64,000 bases of DNA from Deinandra increscens subsp. villosa (GCA_039602395.1 JBCNJP010000023.1:95434030-95498029), one strand, 5' to 3'; positions 22,680 through 35,260 are shown, numbered from the stretch's first letter. Notes: generated from the sequence alone by a model not told the origin. Translations and numbers: made by a program.

Positions 22680-23271
22680 GTTATCACAAGAGCACCACAC
22701 CCATACACTTAGTCTAATGGTCTTAATTCCACATACTTTTGAAAAACCTCATGGCCGACTCTTATGACTTATCTCCGAATAGGTCACGCAATACATATTT
22801 TTTTTTTTATATAAGAGACAACATTTTATAAAGAAAACAAATTCTTATTTTATATATTTACGTTTTGGTTGAGAAAATAGGAAAATGGCCAATAAATGAA
22901 TATTTGAATTCAGATGGCATATCTGGTATAAAGTCTTCTTTTCGTGTGAAATGTACAAAGACATATGGACCGTTGATTTGAAAAATCAATGGTTCAGATT
23001 CAATCAAAATCTAAAGAAAATAATTTTAAGCTTGAAAGGAGCTAGAAATATAAAATTAGTATAGCCTAAAATAATTGACTTTTTTTTAAGTTCCTTCAAT
23101 CTTTTTAAACGTCTATAACTTTTTTATACGACATCATTTTTTTTAAATTATACCATAAAATCAAACATTTTATTATCTTTAATACGAATATACGTTTGCT
23201 ATAACATGAGTAATTATTAAACATAACTTGTGTGACTATGAAATATATTTTGCGTGATTATTAAAGTTTTT
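22680..23271. other. Dispersed-repeat remnant
   Basis: 22700-22950 matches 35000-35250 and 50690-50850 (phrases such as TTCCACATACTTTTG and AATGGCCAATAAATGAATAT). The rest is AT-rich, with no gene. Confidence 0.5.
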
Positions 23272-24632
23272 TTGTTTTAAGCGTTTTGGTCGTTACATGT
23301 TGTTTGTATTTCCGTATTCTTTACGTAGTGTTATAATAGTTCAACTATTTTTTGGTACACGTCGTATCCATGCGGCAATGCAGTCAAGAAATCTAGTTAA
23401 TAAAAATCATGAGATTTACCCAAACTTGCATATAGGCCTGTAAACGAACCGAACGTTCAGCGAACGTTTATCGAACCGTTCGGCGGGAAGTTCGTTTATG
23501 TTCGTTTATTTAATAAATGAACAAACACGAACATAATTTTTCGTCCGTTTAATTAAATGAACGAACATGAACAAAGCCAAGTTCGTTCATTTATGTTCGT
23601 GAACGTTCGTTTATTTATGTTTGTTTATTTATGTTCGTTTATGTTCGTTTATTTTCATTGATATAATACTATAAAAGATTTTTCAATTAATAAATTAGTA
23701 AATAATTTTTTGGATGATTTTTTGGATGAATTTTATGAATTTTGGAAACTATGAACCTCTTAACTTTTCATTTAGATGTGTTTGTTTAAATTTAAACTTG
23801 TTGTTCGTTTAAGGCACATTATGGTTTTGTTCGTTTATGAATCTGTTCATTTATGTTCATGTTTATTTATGTTCGTGAACCGTTCGTTTAGCGTTAAACG
23901 AACGAACATAAACGAACACGAACATTTCCATTTTCTTAACGAACGAACACGAACAAGAAAAATGTGTTCGACTAATGTTCATGTCCGTGTTCGTGTTCGC
24001 TTAAAATTAAATGAACGAACACGAACATACCCTTGTTCGTGTTCGTTCGGTTCGTTTACAGGCCTACTTGCATATACTTTAATTTAATATATTGTGAAAA
24101 TATTTGTAAAATAATAAATGTTATAAATTCTCTACTATCCTTTTTTTTAAACGGCGTTTGAAACTACCCAAAATCTTCATATACCACATAAGTCTTCGTG
24201 AGATGGGATTGCAACTGACTAACTGTCCATATTGTATTTGACACTTCAGGCTTGACTCACCCAGAAACAACATGTTTTAAGCGTTTTGGTCGTTACATGT
24301 TGTTTGTATTTCCGTATTCTTTACGTAGTGTTATAATAGTTCAACTATTTTTTTGTACACGTCGTATCCATGCGGCAATGCAGTCAAGAAATCTAGTTAA
24401 CAAAAAGCATGAGATTTACCCAAACTTGCATATACTTTAATTTAATATATTGTGAAAATATTTGTAAAATAATAAATGTTATAAATTCTCTACTATCCTT
24501 TTTTTTAAACGGCGTTTGAAACTATCCAAAATCTTCATATACCACATAAGTCTTCGTGAGACGGGATTGCAACTGACTAACTGTCCATATTGTATTTGAC
24601 ACTTCAGGCTTGACTCACCCAGAAACAACATC
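23272..24632 (+). repeat. Tandem duplication of a 360-bp unit, left copy interrupted
   Basis: Left copy 23272-24270 and right copy 24271-24632 share the same sequence from TGTTTTAAGCGTTTTGG to CCCAGAAACAACAT, with few differences. The left copy is longer because a 634-bp element is inserted at 23433-24066. The right copy preserves the uninterrupted target. Confidence 0.9.
23433..24066. mobile_element. hAT-type non-autonomous element with TTCGTTTATG repeats
   Basis: Perfect terminal inverted repeats start TAGGCCTGTAAACGAACC and end in the complement. They are flanked by the 8-bp duplication CTTGCATA (23425-23432 and 24067-24074). The empty site ACTTGCATATACTTT is present in the tandem copy near 24424-24438. 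The interior is built from variants of GTTCGTTTATGTTCG in both orientations. It encodes no transposase. Confidence 0.85.
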
Positions 24633-24752
24633 AAGGAGAAAACTCACCACTTGATAAAAACCTTCTTAAATCAAGTTTAAACTTAAAACCTCTGTGATTC
24701 CAAGCTCTAACCATGATCCGAAGCCCTAATATCATATTATATATATAACAAT

Positions 24753-25312
24753 AATAAATGGGTGGTCCTCACTCAAAATTTACTATTCATATGGTGGCCA
24801 ATAGGAACATGACACGTGTCATGTTCCGCCACTAATAACATGACACCTGTCATGTTCATTCAATAATAGATTGGTTACGTGGCCTGACACGTGTCCACGT
24901 GTCATATGTAGGTCAATGCTTTTGCGACACGTGGTCATGTGTTAGGTCACGTATGACGATACGTGGCTACGTGTTAGGCCAATGTTTTTACGACACGTGA
25001 TTAACTTTTAATTCACTTTTAGAGTTTTCGACAATAAATGGGTGGTCCACACTCAAAATTCACTATTCATATGGTGACCAATAGGAACATGACACGTGTC
25101 ATGTTCCGCCACTAATAACATGACACGTGTCATGTTCATTCAATAATAGATTGGTTACGTGGCCTGACAAGTGTCCACGTGTCATATGTAGGTCAATGCT
25201 TTTGCGACACGTGGTCATGTCTTAGGTCACGTATGACGATACGTGGCTACGTGTTAGGCCAATGTTTTTACGACACGTGATTAACTTTTAATTCACTTTT
25301 AGAGTTTTCGAC
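24753..25312. repeat. 280-bp tandem repeat with dense ACGTG cores
   Basis: Two copies (24753-25032, 25033-25312) about 97% alike. Each contains the 20-bp palindrome AACATGACACGTGTCATGTT, a second near-copy of it, and several further ACGTG cores (GACACGTG, CCACGTGTC, TACGTGGC). ACACGTGT is a G-box/ABRE core in plants. It may be internal sequence of a Helitron-like element. Confidence 0.8.
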
Positions 25313-26663
25313 TTTGACCATGGCGTTTCGGAAAATGAGTGGCCCGCCGCGAAGCGTCGTTAAAAGGTGACCCGCCGCAACGCGCGGTGGTCAACTTTCA
25401 GACCACTTTTAGAGTTTTTGACTTTGCTCACAGCGTTTTAAAAAATGGGTGTTAGGCCGCGTGTCATGTACATGTGGTATTTTTTTCAGACTTAAGCGCA
25501 AGTGGTCAAATTTTAAATCACTTTTAGAGTTTTCGACTTTGACCACGGCGTTTTGGAAAATGGGTGGCCCGCCGCGAAGCGCGGACGGGTCACCATCTTG
25601 TTAATTATTATTTTTATTTCTATTTTGTATACACTAAAGATATCTTGTCACTTTCTTTACAAACGTAACCAACACGGTTTTTATAAATGGTTTTTGTCAG
25701 ATTTGTAATACTTTTGAAGTCACAAGTTTTTGTTTTCTTGTTTTTTTTTTAGATATTATAAATGCCCGTAACATCCTATTACTATTTTATCTTTTGTACA
25801 CCTTGTTTTAATGTATAGATATTAGACTAAAGAATGAAAGTACACAAATATAAACTTATTAGTTCAATATTGTTCGAAAGATAAACATTAAACCTTGATA
25901 ATAATCTAAACTATATTTGCTATTCGTGCGTCGTCGTTATGATAACACAGGTATATACAAGAGTTCCATTGCTATAATGTTACGTAAAGAAAAAAAAAAT
26001 ACAAAACTAAGTAATTACATTAAGACTAGATAACAAAATGTTTAAAGTAGTAAGCCTACTAATTAAAAGTTAACCAACTTATATTTTAATTTTCATGCGT
26101 TTGGGAAAAACAAAAAAGACCTACAAAGGTTACACGTGCATACAAAACAAATACATTGGTACAATGCTACCTAAAGAAAATATAAATACAAAAGTTTGTG
26201 TTATAATATTAAATTTAGAAACCAAAAAGTATTAAGTTTAAGATTTAAAAGTTTCCGGTAATATAAGAATATAAAGAATTACACAGATAAAAAACAGCAA
26301 AAAGGAAAAAAAAATTATGTTTGAAGTTCTTATTGCTTCAGTACATCACGAGATTTAGATAAATATGAATATGAATTATATATTTTCTTAATATTTTCGT
26401 TTAAAATAAAATATAAAGTAATATTTATGAATTATATATTAGCGTGCTATAACTCACGTTCAACTTAATTATAACAAATTAAACTTATTTACACCATAAC
26501 ACACTAAATATAAAAATCGAGTAAAATGATATATTTTATATTTTCAACGATGCATTTTATATAAAATTAATATGAAATAGAGTGTGGCTATATACCGTTC
26601 ATCAGAAGTTTCGCTAAAAGACATAAACAAACAATAATGAAAAGAAAACCCAAAATTAATAGT
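25313..26663. other. Repeat-derived spacer
   Basis: 25313-25610 has three related phrases around GGCCCGCCGCGAAGCG, ending in a small hairpin (CCGCGAAGCGCGG) before GGGTCACCATCTTGTT. This resembles degenerate Helitron 3' ends seen elsewhere in the window, without a clean CTAG. The rest is AT-rich, with no gene. Confidence 0.35.
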
Positions 26664-27440
26664 AAATTACGGATTTCGTCCCTGTGATTTGCACGAATTT
26701 CACATATAGTCCGTATTTTTCATTTATTAAGGATTTAGTCTCAACCTTTTGACAAACCGTTGCGGATATAGTCCCTACCAATAACTTCTGTTAAAAAATA
26801 TGTTAAGTTGATGTTAAATGACCACTATACCCCTACCCGTACTCTTTTATTTGATATAAAACGAAAAAAAGTAAAACTGAAACTCCGGACCCTCATCTTC
26901 TTCAATGATTTCACACCCTTCATCAATGACCTTCATCTGCGGACCACCATCACGATTCCCGTCCACCGCCACCACCATCTCCGTTCATCGCGTTACGGAA
27001 AGCAAATTTGAAATTAACTTACAAAACGAAATGAATAAACAGAAACTACACAATTCATTAATCGGCAAATAGGAATAAGTGATCATAATCAAAGGGGTGA
27101 AGTGAAGAAATCATGACCTGATATTTGCCGATGGTGGTTTATGATATGGTGGTGGTCAAACAAGGAAGATCCGCCAATCACTCGGGTGAAAATGAAGAAG
27201 GTGAATACTCTTCCGGTCTGTACATGTACGTGGAGACATGTTTTATAATTTAAAATTTTTATTTTTGTAAATAGGGGTATAATTATCAATAGACATTCAC
27301 TTAACTGATTCTTTTAGCGGACATCCATGTAAGGGAGGAAACCTGTTACGAATTGGCAAAACCTTATGACTAAACTTTTAATAAATGAAAACTAAAGACT
27401 ATAGCTGAAATTCATGCAAACCACATGAACGATTCCCGTA
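26664..27440. mobile_element. Element with long (about 170-bp) inverted repeats
   Basis: The left arm (about 26664-26835) reads AAATTACGGATTTCGTCCC onward. The right arm (about 27275-27440) is its diverged reverse complement, about 75% alike. The middle (26880-27250) has a proline/histidine-rich open frame on + and another on minus, neither recognised; it could be captured gene sequence. Long arms suggest a Mutator-like element, but I could not find a convincing 9-bp target duplication. Confidence 0.55.
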
Positions 27441-27896
27441 ATTTTCTAAAAAGATACAATATAAGAGTTTACGTAAATAAAGAATAAAAAAATTAAGTTG
27501 TCAGGAAGGGTCACTATTATTAGTCAACACTCAAGAGTCTCACCATATATTATAAAATAATTATTGAAAGCCTTTTAAATATTTCTTTATCTTATCTAAA
27601 ATACACAAAAACATGGTTCACGATCTTCACTCCTTTTCTAACTGAAACTACCCAATGATTTCGTCCTCACTCTTAACTATTTTACTAGAGTCACTGTTAA
27701 TAAAAAATAATACTACAGTCACTTAAAAAAAACCTCTATATAATATAATAGCTAAAATTCACTGTAATTCTTTCAACTCCATTTCACCTTACTAGGTCCC
27801 ACCAAAGGTTGGTAAGCTTGAACATATATATATATAGTACAACGTACTAGAAGAAGTTTATATCTTACAGAATTTGACAAACCAAATTCAAGATTG
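27441..27896. other. Upstream region of RLP copy 1
   Basis: Homologous to 36660-37184, the upstream region of RLP copy 2 (shared phrases such as CACTCAAGAGTCTCACCATA). It probably contains the promoter and 5' leader. Confidence 0.6.
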
Positions 27897-29815
27897 ATGG
27901 TTTCTTACAACATGATTCTATATTTGCTCCTCATTATCATATGTAGTAGCAGCATGAATCTTGTTTCTGGTATCCCGAAAGCAAGGTGTGTTGATCAGGA
28001 CCGAATAGCGCTTTTGCAATTTAAAAAAGCGTTGGTTGATGATTACGCACTTCTCGACTCATGGAATGATACCTCTAATGCACGCGATTGCTGTCAGTGG
28101 AGAGGTGTAGTCTGCAACAATGCAACAGGCCAAGTCATCGCACTCGATCTTTCTACAAATTGGTGGGAAGAAGATCAACTGAATGGTGAAATCGACTCGT
28201 CTTTGCTTTCTTTAAGCTCGTTAACATATTTAGACCTCAGTAGAAACAGTTTCACCCGTATCCCCAAATTCATCGGATCCTTGAAAAACTTGCAGCACCT
28301 TAAGTTCTCTGATGTTGTATTAACTTCTTCAACCGAATTCCCTGATCACATAGGAAATCTTTCAAACTTGCAAACTCTTGATCTTGCAAGCACACACGTT
28401 GTCATCAAGAACACTCACTGGCTCTCTAGTCTTTCATCACTCAAGTACCTAAATCTTAGTGATATACCGCCATCAAATTGCCTTCCCTTGTCGAGCTACA
28501 GCTCAGTGACTGTAAACTTCCGAATGATACTGCCAACACGTTTCTTGGTCCACTAACCAACTTGTCGAATTCCTTTTCTGTTCTTGATATTAGTTGGAAC
28601 GACCTTCCGTCCTCTATCATATACCCTTGGTTATTCAACTTTACTGGGAGTCTTATGAACATCAACCTCGACAGCAACGAGTTACTTGGCACAATTCCCG
28701 ATGCTTTTGGTACTGCCGTAGAGTTTATTATCTATCATAATTATTATTACTAGCTTGATCAATTTAACTATTGTCTATCATGCATAACTATTTTTATTCA
28801 AAGTATTATCCACCAATATAGATTTTTCTTTCTTTTTAATTCTCTTTCAGGTACATTTACAAACCTCGAAAACTTAGACTTGAGCTTAAATGGCCTTGAA
28901 GGTGGTATCCCGAGCTCGTTTCGGAACTTGAGTCGCCTGCGTCAAGTTTATCTAATTAGAAACAACTTGGACCAAGATCTTCCGGGTCTTTTTAACAACC
29001 TCCCTGTGAGATCCTTACAAGTTCTCGATTTATCTAAGAATCAACTAAGTGGTTCTTTACCTGATTTCACAACATTTTCAGCTTTGACAAAACTCCAACT
29101 TGCACGAAATCGGTTAAATGGATCTTTCCCGCGAAAATTCCAGGAGAAGTTGAACCTTTTGATCCTCGATTTGGCAGATAACCGTATTAACGGATTGCTC
29201 CCGGATCTTTCAGTTTTTGGTTCATTATCAGAGTTAATTCTCGAAAGAAACCTTTTACAAGGAAGTCTAGCTGAAAGGTTGGGGTCTCTCTCTAAACTAG
29301 AGTATTTGGATGCATCTTCTAATTTGTTTCAAGGTACAATCACTAAACAACATTTTGCCAATCTTTCTAGATTAGAATACCTTGATCTTTCATATAACCC
29401 GCTAGCTTTAGATCTCAGTCCCGACTGGTCTCCACCTTTTTAGCTTCATACCATCTTGTTATCATCGTATAAACTAGGGTGCTCATTCCCAACATGGCTG
29501 AAAACACAAAAAAAAAATCTCTTTACGCTTGATATATCTAATAATGGAATCAATGGTACAATTCCAAATTGGTTTTGGGAGTCACTGATACCGAATCTTG
29601 TATACTTAAATCTCTCTTCGAACCAGATCTATGGCACGGTTCATGATCTGGTATCGGGTGAACAATCTATGATAGATTTGAGCTCGAATAGCTTCTCGGG
29701 TAATTTAGAATTTGCGATGTAAAATGAAAGACTAAAGATGAAGAAATAATCTTTTTTTTGGAGGCTAATGAAAAATATATGAAAGAGAAGATATTACTTG
29801 AAAGATTTTAAAATT

Positions 29816-30336
29816 GGGAAAAAGACGAAACTAGCCGGTTTGACCACGGTTAGACGAGAAAGTCCCCCCTTTTCAAAAAAGGACGAGAATAGCCGCATCC
29901 ACGGTCGTCTATGACCTGCATCCACGGTCGTCCGACCGTCAAAACAGGTGTCAAAAACAACGGTCGTCCGACGAAAATACACGGTCGTCCCGCCCCCACG
30001 TACGGTCGTCCGCCCCCACGTATGGTCGTCCCGCCCCCACGTACGGTCGTCCGCCCCCACGTACGGTCGTCCCGCCCCCACGTACGGTCGTCCGCCCCCA
30101 CGTACGGTCGTCCGCCCCCACGTACGGTCGTCCGCCCCCACGTACGGTCGTCCTGCCCCCCCGTACGGTCGTCCGCCCCCACGTACGGTCGTTACGACCG
30201 TCAAAAACAACAGGTGTCGTTTTCTTATAGCTTCGTCTAGACGGTCGTCCGACCGTGAATGGCGTGGCCAGGACGACCGTGGAGCCGGCTATTTTGGTCC
30301 AACCGTGATCAAACCGGCTAGTTTCGTCTTTTTCCC
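29816..30336. mobile_element. Mutator-like non-autonomous element
   Basis: Inverted ends start GGGAAAAAGACGAAACTAGC and run about 40 bases. They are flanked by the perfect 9-bp duplication TTTAAAATT (29807-29815 and 30337-30345). A 9-bp duplication is the Mutator signature. No transposase; the interior is mostly a minisatellite. Confidence 0.8.
29981..30184. repeat. Minisatellite, ten 20-21 bp units
   Basis: Ten consecutive units of ACGGTCGTCCGCCCCCACGT, four of them one base longer (three with an extra C, one with an extra T). Several frames stay open through it, giving long low-complexity ORFs that are not genes. ACGGTCGTCC also recurs outside the array within the same element. Confidence 0.9.
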
Positions 30337-32253
30337 TTTAAAATTTTATAACTAATAAAAAGTATTTTTAGTGTTTAACGTCAACGTACGTTTTATACTA
30401 TTTAGATTATATCCTAGCTAAATATTTCTATAATAATATATTAAATCGGTTCGGTTTGTTTTTTTTTTCAGTTTATGGAAAATGAAAAACCGAAACCCAA
30501 CCGAAAATTTCGGTTTTGGTTTTTTCTGTTTGTTTTTTTGGTTCGGTTTTTTCGGTTATTTGTTCAGTTTTGGTTTTTTCGGTTGATTCAGTTTTTTGCT
30601 CACCCCTAAATTTACCATTGTTTCCTATGCATACCATAATATTGATTGTCAGTGATAACATGTTCTCAGGCCCGCTTTCTTCCTTGTGTAATCTAACTCA
30701 ATTACGCTACTTTAATCTATCCAATAATAAGATGTCCGGAAAGCTTCCAAACTGCTTGAACAACTATGAACGCTTGAACATTCTGGATCTGGAAAACAAC
30801 AAATTCAGCGGGGCAATTCCGGACTCGATTGGAGCACTTCAATCAGTTGGTATGATGACCATGAGAGGGAATGAGTTCACCGGAGAAATGCCTTTAACAT
30901 TAAGAAACTGCACAGAGTTAGAACTGCTTGATCTAGGAGAAAACAAACTGTCAGGTAACATACCCGATTGGATCGGTGAAAGCTTTTCGAATTTGCGTGT
31001 TCTTAGCCTACCATCGAATAGGTTTCGCGGGGAAATTCCTACAAGCTTATGTAAGCTCAAAAAGATTCAAATTCTGGACCTCTCGGGTAACAAAATCTCT
31101 GGGAACATACCAAAGTGCGTTAACGATTTTTCCGGGATGACTAAAGGTAGTCTAGATGCAAGTATGGATTACCTTCCAGAAGACGAGTTTTATCTTGGCC
31201 GGCAATACTACATATTCAGGTACTATTAGATTTTAAACATAAACTCTAGATATGATTAGTAATATTATGTGACAATTTAATAGGTACTACGTTAGGGGTG
31301 TTCCTGTTCCTACGTAAACCATCTTGAACTAAAGTATAAGATGACTGTGTAAAGTTTTGCAACGGAATTTAACTTTTTAAACTTTGACTTTTTTAAATAT
31401 TAAAAAGTGATCCGAAAAACATACACGGCTATTCACATGTTTGACATGCTTAAAAAATCAAAGTCAAGATTTGAAAATGTGACACACATATCCGCCACAA
31501 TCTTAGACCCTCATCTTGTATTATCATTCTTAATAAACAAACTTTCGCAATCTGCTAAATTTTTATTCCAACAGCTATGCGTTTAAAGCAATTTTAGAAT
31601 GGAAAGGAAGGCGATCGGAGTATCGGAATACACTTGGTCTAGTCATTATTCTTGATCTTTCGAGCAATAGATTAACTGGAGAGATCCCGGATCAGATAAC
31701 GAGTCTTGTAGCTCTAATTGCCGTAAATCTATCACGAAACAACTTAACCGGACCGATTCCACAAGACGTCGGTCTACTGAGATGGTTGGATTTTCTTGAT
31801 TTGTCAAGAAACCATCTAGTTGGTGGAGTCCCACTAAGCCTTTCGCGGGTGAGCAATCTCGGGGTGTTGGATCTATCATTCAACAACTTGTCGGGAAGAA
31901 TCCCGAAGAGCACACAGTTACAGAGCTTTAACATGTTATCATATACAGGGAACCCTGCTCTTTGCGGGGATCCGTTACTGAACGGATGCCCGGGGGACGG
32001 TGACGGGCCAAGAGGCGGAAGACAAGAAGATGTTGCAAAAGAAGCAGAAGATGATGGAAAGTTGATAAGTAATGGATTTTATGTTAGTATTCTGGTTGGT
32101 TTTGTTTTTGGGTTTTGGGGGTTTTGTGGATCGTTGCTTGTTAGTGATTCATGGAGATATGGGTATTTTAAATTTCTAAAGATGGTGAAAGACAAGACAC
32201 TTGTAACAGTGGAGATAAGTTACTTCAGGCTTCGCATGCGAATACCTATTTAG

Positions 32254-33590
32254 TTTATGGAAATGATGTTCTATACACATTTATCACTTTGTAGTTTCCA
32301 TATATGTATATTACAAGATGTTGCAATCCGCGCTTTGCGGCGGACTCTATTCGATGATTTTGTGATTTTGGTTTGAAAGTTCGAGTTTAAAGGCACTATG
32401 GAGAAGAAGAAGCCATATAGATATAAAAGTAGACCCAATCTTGGTTTGTGAAAATAAACTGCAAATAATTGAGCAATGGACTAATATTTCATAAACCAAT
32501 AATAAGAGCGGTTAAAGTAGAGTGTCATAACGTTCGAAACGGATAGAACAAAAATTATAGAAGCTGCACCCGCCCAATTTATAACATACTATTTACGATG
32601 TTATTGTTCAAAACATAGTCTTAACGGGTCAAATTGACCAAAAAACAATTCATGATCCTAATGATGTATTGAAGTAAGATTGTGAATACAAATGGCAATA
32701 GTGTTATTTCCATTGATATAATAGAAAATGAAATTTATGATAAAACATAAGAACCTAGAGAATTGAATGTAAAGGAGGGAAATTGAGTTACCTAATATAT
32801 CGTGCCATAAAGTATCAAGCATGTGTTTGTGTGGTACCTCGACTCATGATGCATCATCTTACATCTGAGGAAGAGAAAAAGCGATTATCAGACATATAAA
32901 CGTACCTTTGAAGACCTAGAATCGTTCACACGGAAGAGAAGAGGGCGTCTAGGCCTCTGCTGATGTCGAAAACATGAAAGCAGGAGATATCGATGCGTTT
33001 TAAATGGCTGTAAAACGAAGCCCTCGAGGCCACTTCTACTTCTTCATCTCTATCTTCTCAATCACTTAATCAATGATTTTGAAAAACTGAACAGTAGATT
33101 CAAGATGGTCGATTTCAATTGATTATCTTCTCAATCACTTAATCAAGGACTTTGAAAAACTTGCACATTGTTCAATAGTATTTGTACCTTAAGCATCTAT
33201 TGTCAACAAATTAAAAAAATCACCGATTACATGCAGCTACGGGAACATTCCAACGGGTTAGTATGAAATCCCTAATCCGATTGATTTGAATCGTTATGTC
33301 AACATGTTCATGGTGTTTGCTTCATTCGATTCATTTTTTTCAATATACTATTTTTAAATGCCTTATCTTTTTTCATAGAAATATACATAAAAAAAAAAGA
33401 ATTTGATTCGGGTCTGGTCAATTTTGGTTACATAACTAGTTAGTGACCCGGGTAAATACTCGAGGTTGTGATATAAAAAAAATATATGAAATAAGAGATG
33501 AACCTAAATTTAATGGGCATATTCGAGAACAATTGGATGATGACAAAGTGATCAAAGATTGAGATTCCTTATTTCGATTTAACGTTCACA
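32254..33590. repeat. Downstream flank of RLP copy 1 (segmental-duplication unit)
   Basis: About 32254-32860 matches the flanks of copy 2 (43355-43630 plus 45709-46070) and copy 3 (52208-52830). No gene. Further right (32860-33590) the match is patchy; a segment near 33513-33590 recurs at 48574-49300. Confidence 0.7.
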
Positions 33591-33628
33591 GCTTGCCCGT
33601 CGCAAGACGCGGGGAGTTCTAAACTAGT
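33591..33628 (+). repeat. Helitron-like 3' end (weak)
   Basis: CCCGTCGCAAGACGCGGGG can form an imperfect hairpin and is followed after several bases by CTAGT (33624-33628). Plant Helitrons end in a short hairpin then CTRR. The hairpin is poor here. Confidence 0.35.
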
Positions 33629-33639
33629 TTATTTTATCA

Positions 33640-35260
33640 ACTTACGTGTATATGTATATTTATTATCAACTTATGTGTATTTGATTATTTATAAGATTAC
33701 AAGGCTTTTACCCCTAGTGTTGCGTACGGGTGCCGTTTTACAAAGTCGTTAATCCGATATCATACAACCAAAATGAACCTTTCAAGGTTCCTACAACTTT
33801 ACTTAAGGTAATTACATAGTATTGTCATGCATACAAAGACTATTAGTCATTGTTTTCATATGTTCAAGAACCATGACACGGATAGCGCAATATCTAACAC
33901 CTAGTATTTTACAGGTGTGGACGTGTGGTGTTCCTAAACTCAACACCTACAAAAAATTTTCAACAGTAGTTTAGTATAGAGTAATAAGCATTTTGACAAA
34001 CAGTTGTTATGCATGCTAAAGGATTACTTATACAGGGAGAATTAACAGTGAAGAGCGTGAACAAAGAAGAGTTAAAATTAAGGTAGCATTAAGAACACAA
34101 CGAACTACAATTTCACAAATCACATGACTAAACAAATACAAATTAGAGAAAATTAAAGTGCGAAGACGAACATGCTGGTAAGAAATTGGAAGAAAAACCA
34201 AAAAAAATAAATAAAGCAATTGACATACCTACGAAAGATGAGAAGACGAAATCGTGACGATAGCAACTGCAAACGAAAACGAAATCGAATAAGGCAACGA
34301 AAATCAAAATCAAAGACGAACATAGAAGAAGCGTTTGAACCTACGAAGAGCGGAAGAGAAGGTAAAGGAGTCAGCGAAGGAAATGAACCAAGGTTAAAAA
34401 TAAAAGCAAAACTACGTGTAAAGGAAGCATGAGATACAAGTGTAAAAGTAAACACGCGGACAAACATGCAAATGTACATATTGACGCAAAGTATAAGAAA
34501 AAGTTAGGCAAAAAAAGGGAACATGAGAGGATTGAAACCGGGATACTAAATAGAGAGGGGAAGCAACTAACCATCAAGACAAATGGACAATTGTTGAGGA
34601 AATACGTAAATAATGTATACGATTACAATCACCAACAAAAAAAAAAGAAAAAAAATAAAGCAAAAATGAACGTGAACAATAACATTAAGACTCAACCCCA
34701 GACTTCATAACGTATTTTATATTAATGTGTAGTCGTATAATTTTTAAGGAACATTATACAACACATATTAGTCACGTCACTACATAGCAAGAAAAAGGGT
34801 TATGACTTAAAACAATATGTAGTTAAAAGCTCCTCATAACCCCTCATTTTGTTATTACCGATTATTTTTATTATTTTATTTTAGTCTTATGTCCCTTCCA
34901 CATACTTTTGGAAAAGCTAGTGGCCGACTCTTATGACTACCCATACACTAATCTTTTTTTTTTCTTTTGAACAACCCCGCAGACTAAGTCTAATGTTCCC
35001 AATTCCACATACTTTTGGAAAAAGACCAAGTCTAATGTTTCCAATTCCACATACTTTTGGAAAAGCTCATGACCCACTCTTACGATTTATCTCCAAATAG
35101 GTCCTCCTATGCACATATTTTCTTTATAAGAGACAAGATCTTATAAAGAAAATAAATTCTTATTTAATATATTTACATTTGTTTGAGACAATGGGAAAAT
35201 GGCCAATAAATGAATATTTGAATTCAGTAGAAAGATCTGGTACAAAGTCTTTTTTTTCGT
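33640..35260. repeat. Dispersed repeat, copy shared with 22250-22950 and 49330-50851
   Basis: Nearly collinear with 49330-50851, and in its outer parts with 22264-22940. The middle 1 kb (about 33692-34725) is missing from the 22-kb copy. Open frames on both strands here (for example 34153-34479 minus, 34220-34432 plus) are conserved in the 50-kb copy but resemble nothing I know. Confidence 0.75.

Larger units (their letters stand above)
29713..30609. mobile_element. Composite insertion in exon 2 of RLP copy 1
   Basis: Copy 2 reads GGTAATTTACCATTG without a break. In copy 1 GGTAATTTA and AATTTACCATTG are separated by about 900 bases, with AATTTA repeated at both edges. The right part is CGGTTTTTTCGGTT-rich and ends GCTCACCCCTA, like a hAT end; no matching left end was found. 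It contains the element at 29816-30336. Confidence 0.65.
27897..32253 (+). pseudogene. LRR receptor-like protein copy 1, disabled
   Basis: Paralogue of the intact gene at 37185. Recognisable exons: 27897-28709, 28851-31219 (interrupted) and 31575-32253. It keeps the signal peptide (MILYLLLIIICSSS), the DCCQWRGVVC N-cap, many LRRs, the NPALCGDPL C-cap and the transmembrane end. Damage against copy 2: a deletion of about 34 bases near 28464 shifts the frame; CAG to TAG makes a stop at 29441-29443 within LSPDWSPPF-stop; a longer A-run near 29508 shifts the frame again; and about 0.9 kb of transposon DNA is inserted at 29713. The last exon is clean and could still be expressed as a fragment. I call it a pseudogene with high confidence. 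Confidence 0.9.

Noticed and set aside
21792..25610. One large Helitron from the TCTATACTAT start to the GC hairpin
   Set aside because: The 3' end lacks CTAG and two unrelated insertions lie between; the pairing of ends is not supportable from one copy.
29981..30184. Possible CRISPR-like array (regular repeats)
   Set aside because: Units are directly abutting with no unique spacers; this is a minisatellite in a plant transposon.
29794..30355. Four overlapping ORFs on both strands at the minisatellite
   Set aside because: They arise from 20-21 bp repeat units without stops; low-complexity translation, no gene signature.
34028..34710. Conserved ORFs on both strands shared with 49719-50170
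   Set aside because: Both copies belong to a recent segmental/dispersed repeat, so open frames are shared by descent. No domain recognised, and the second copy has stops in the + frame.
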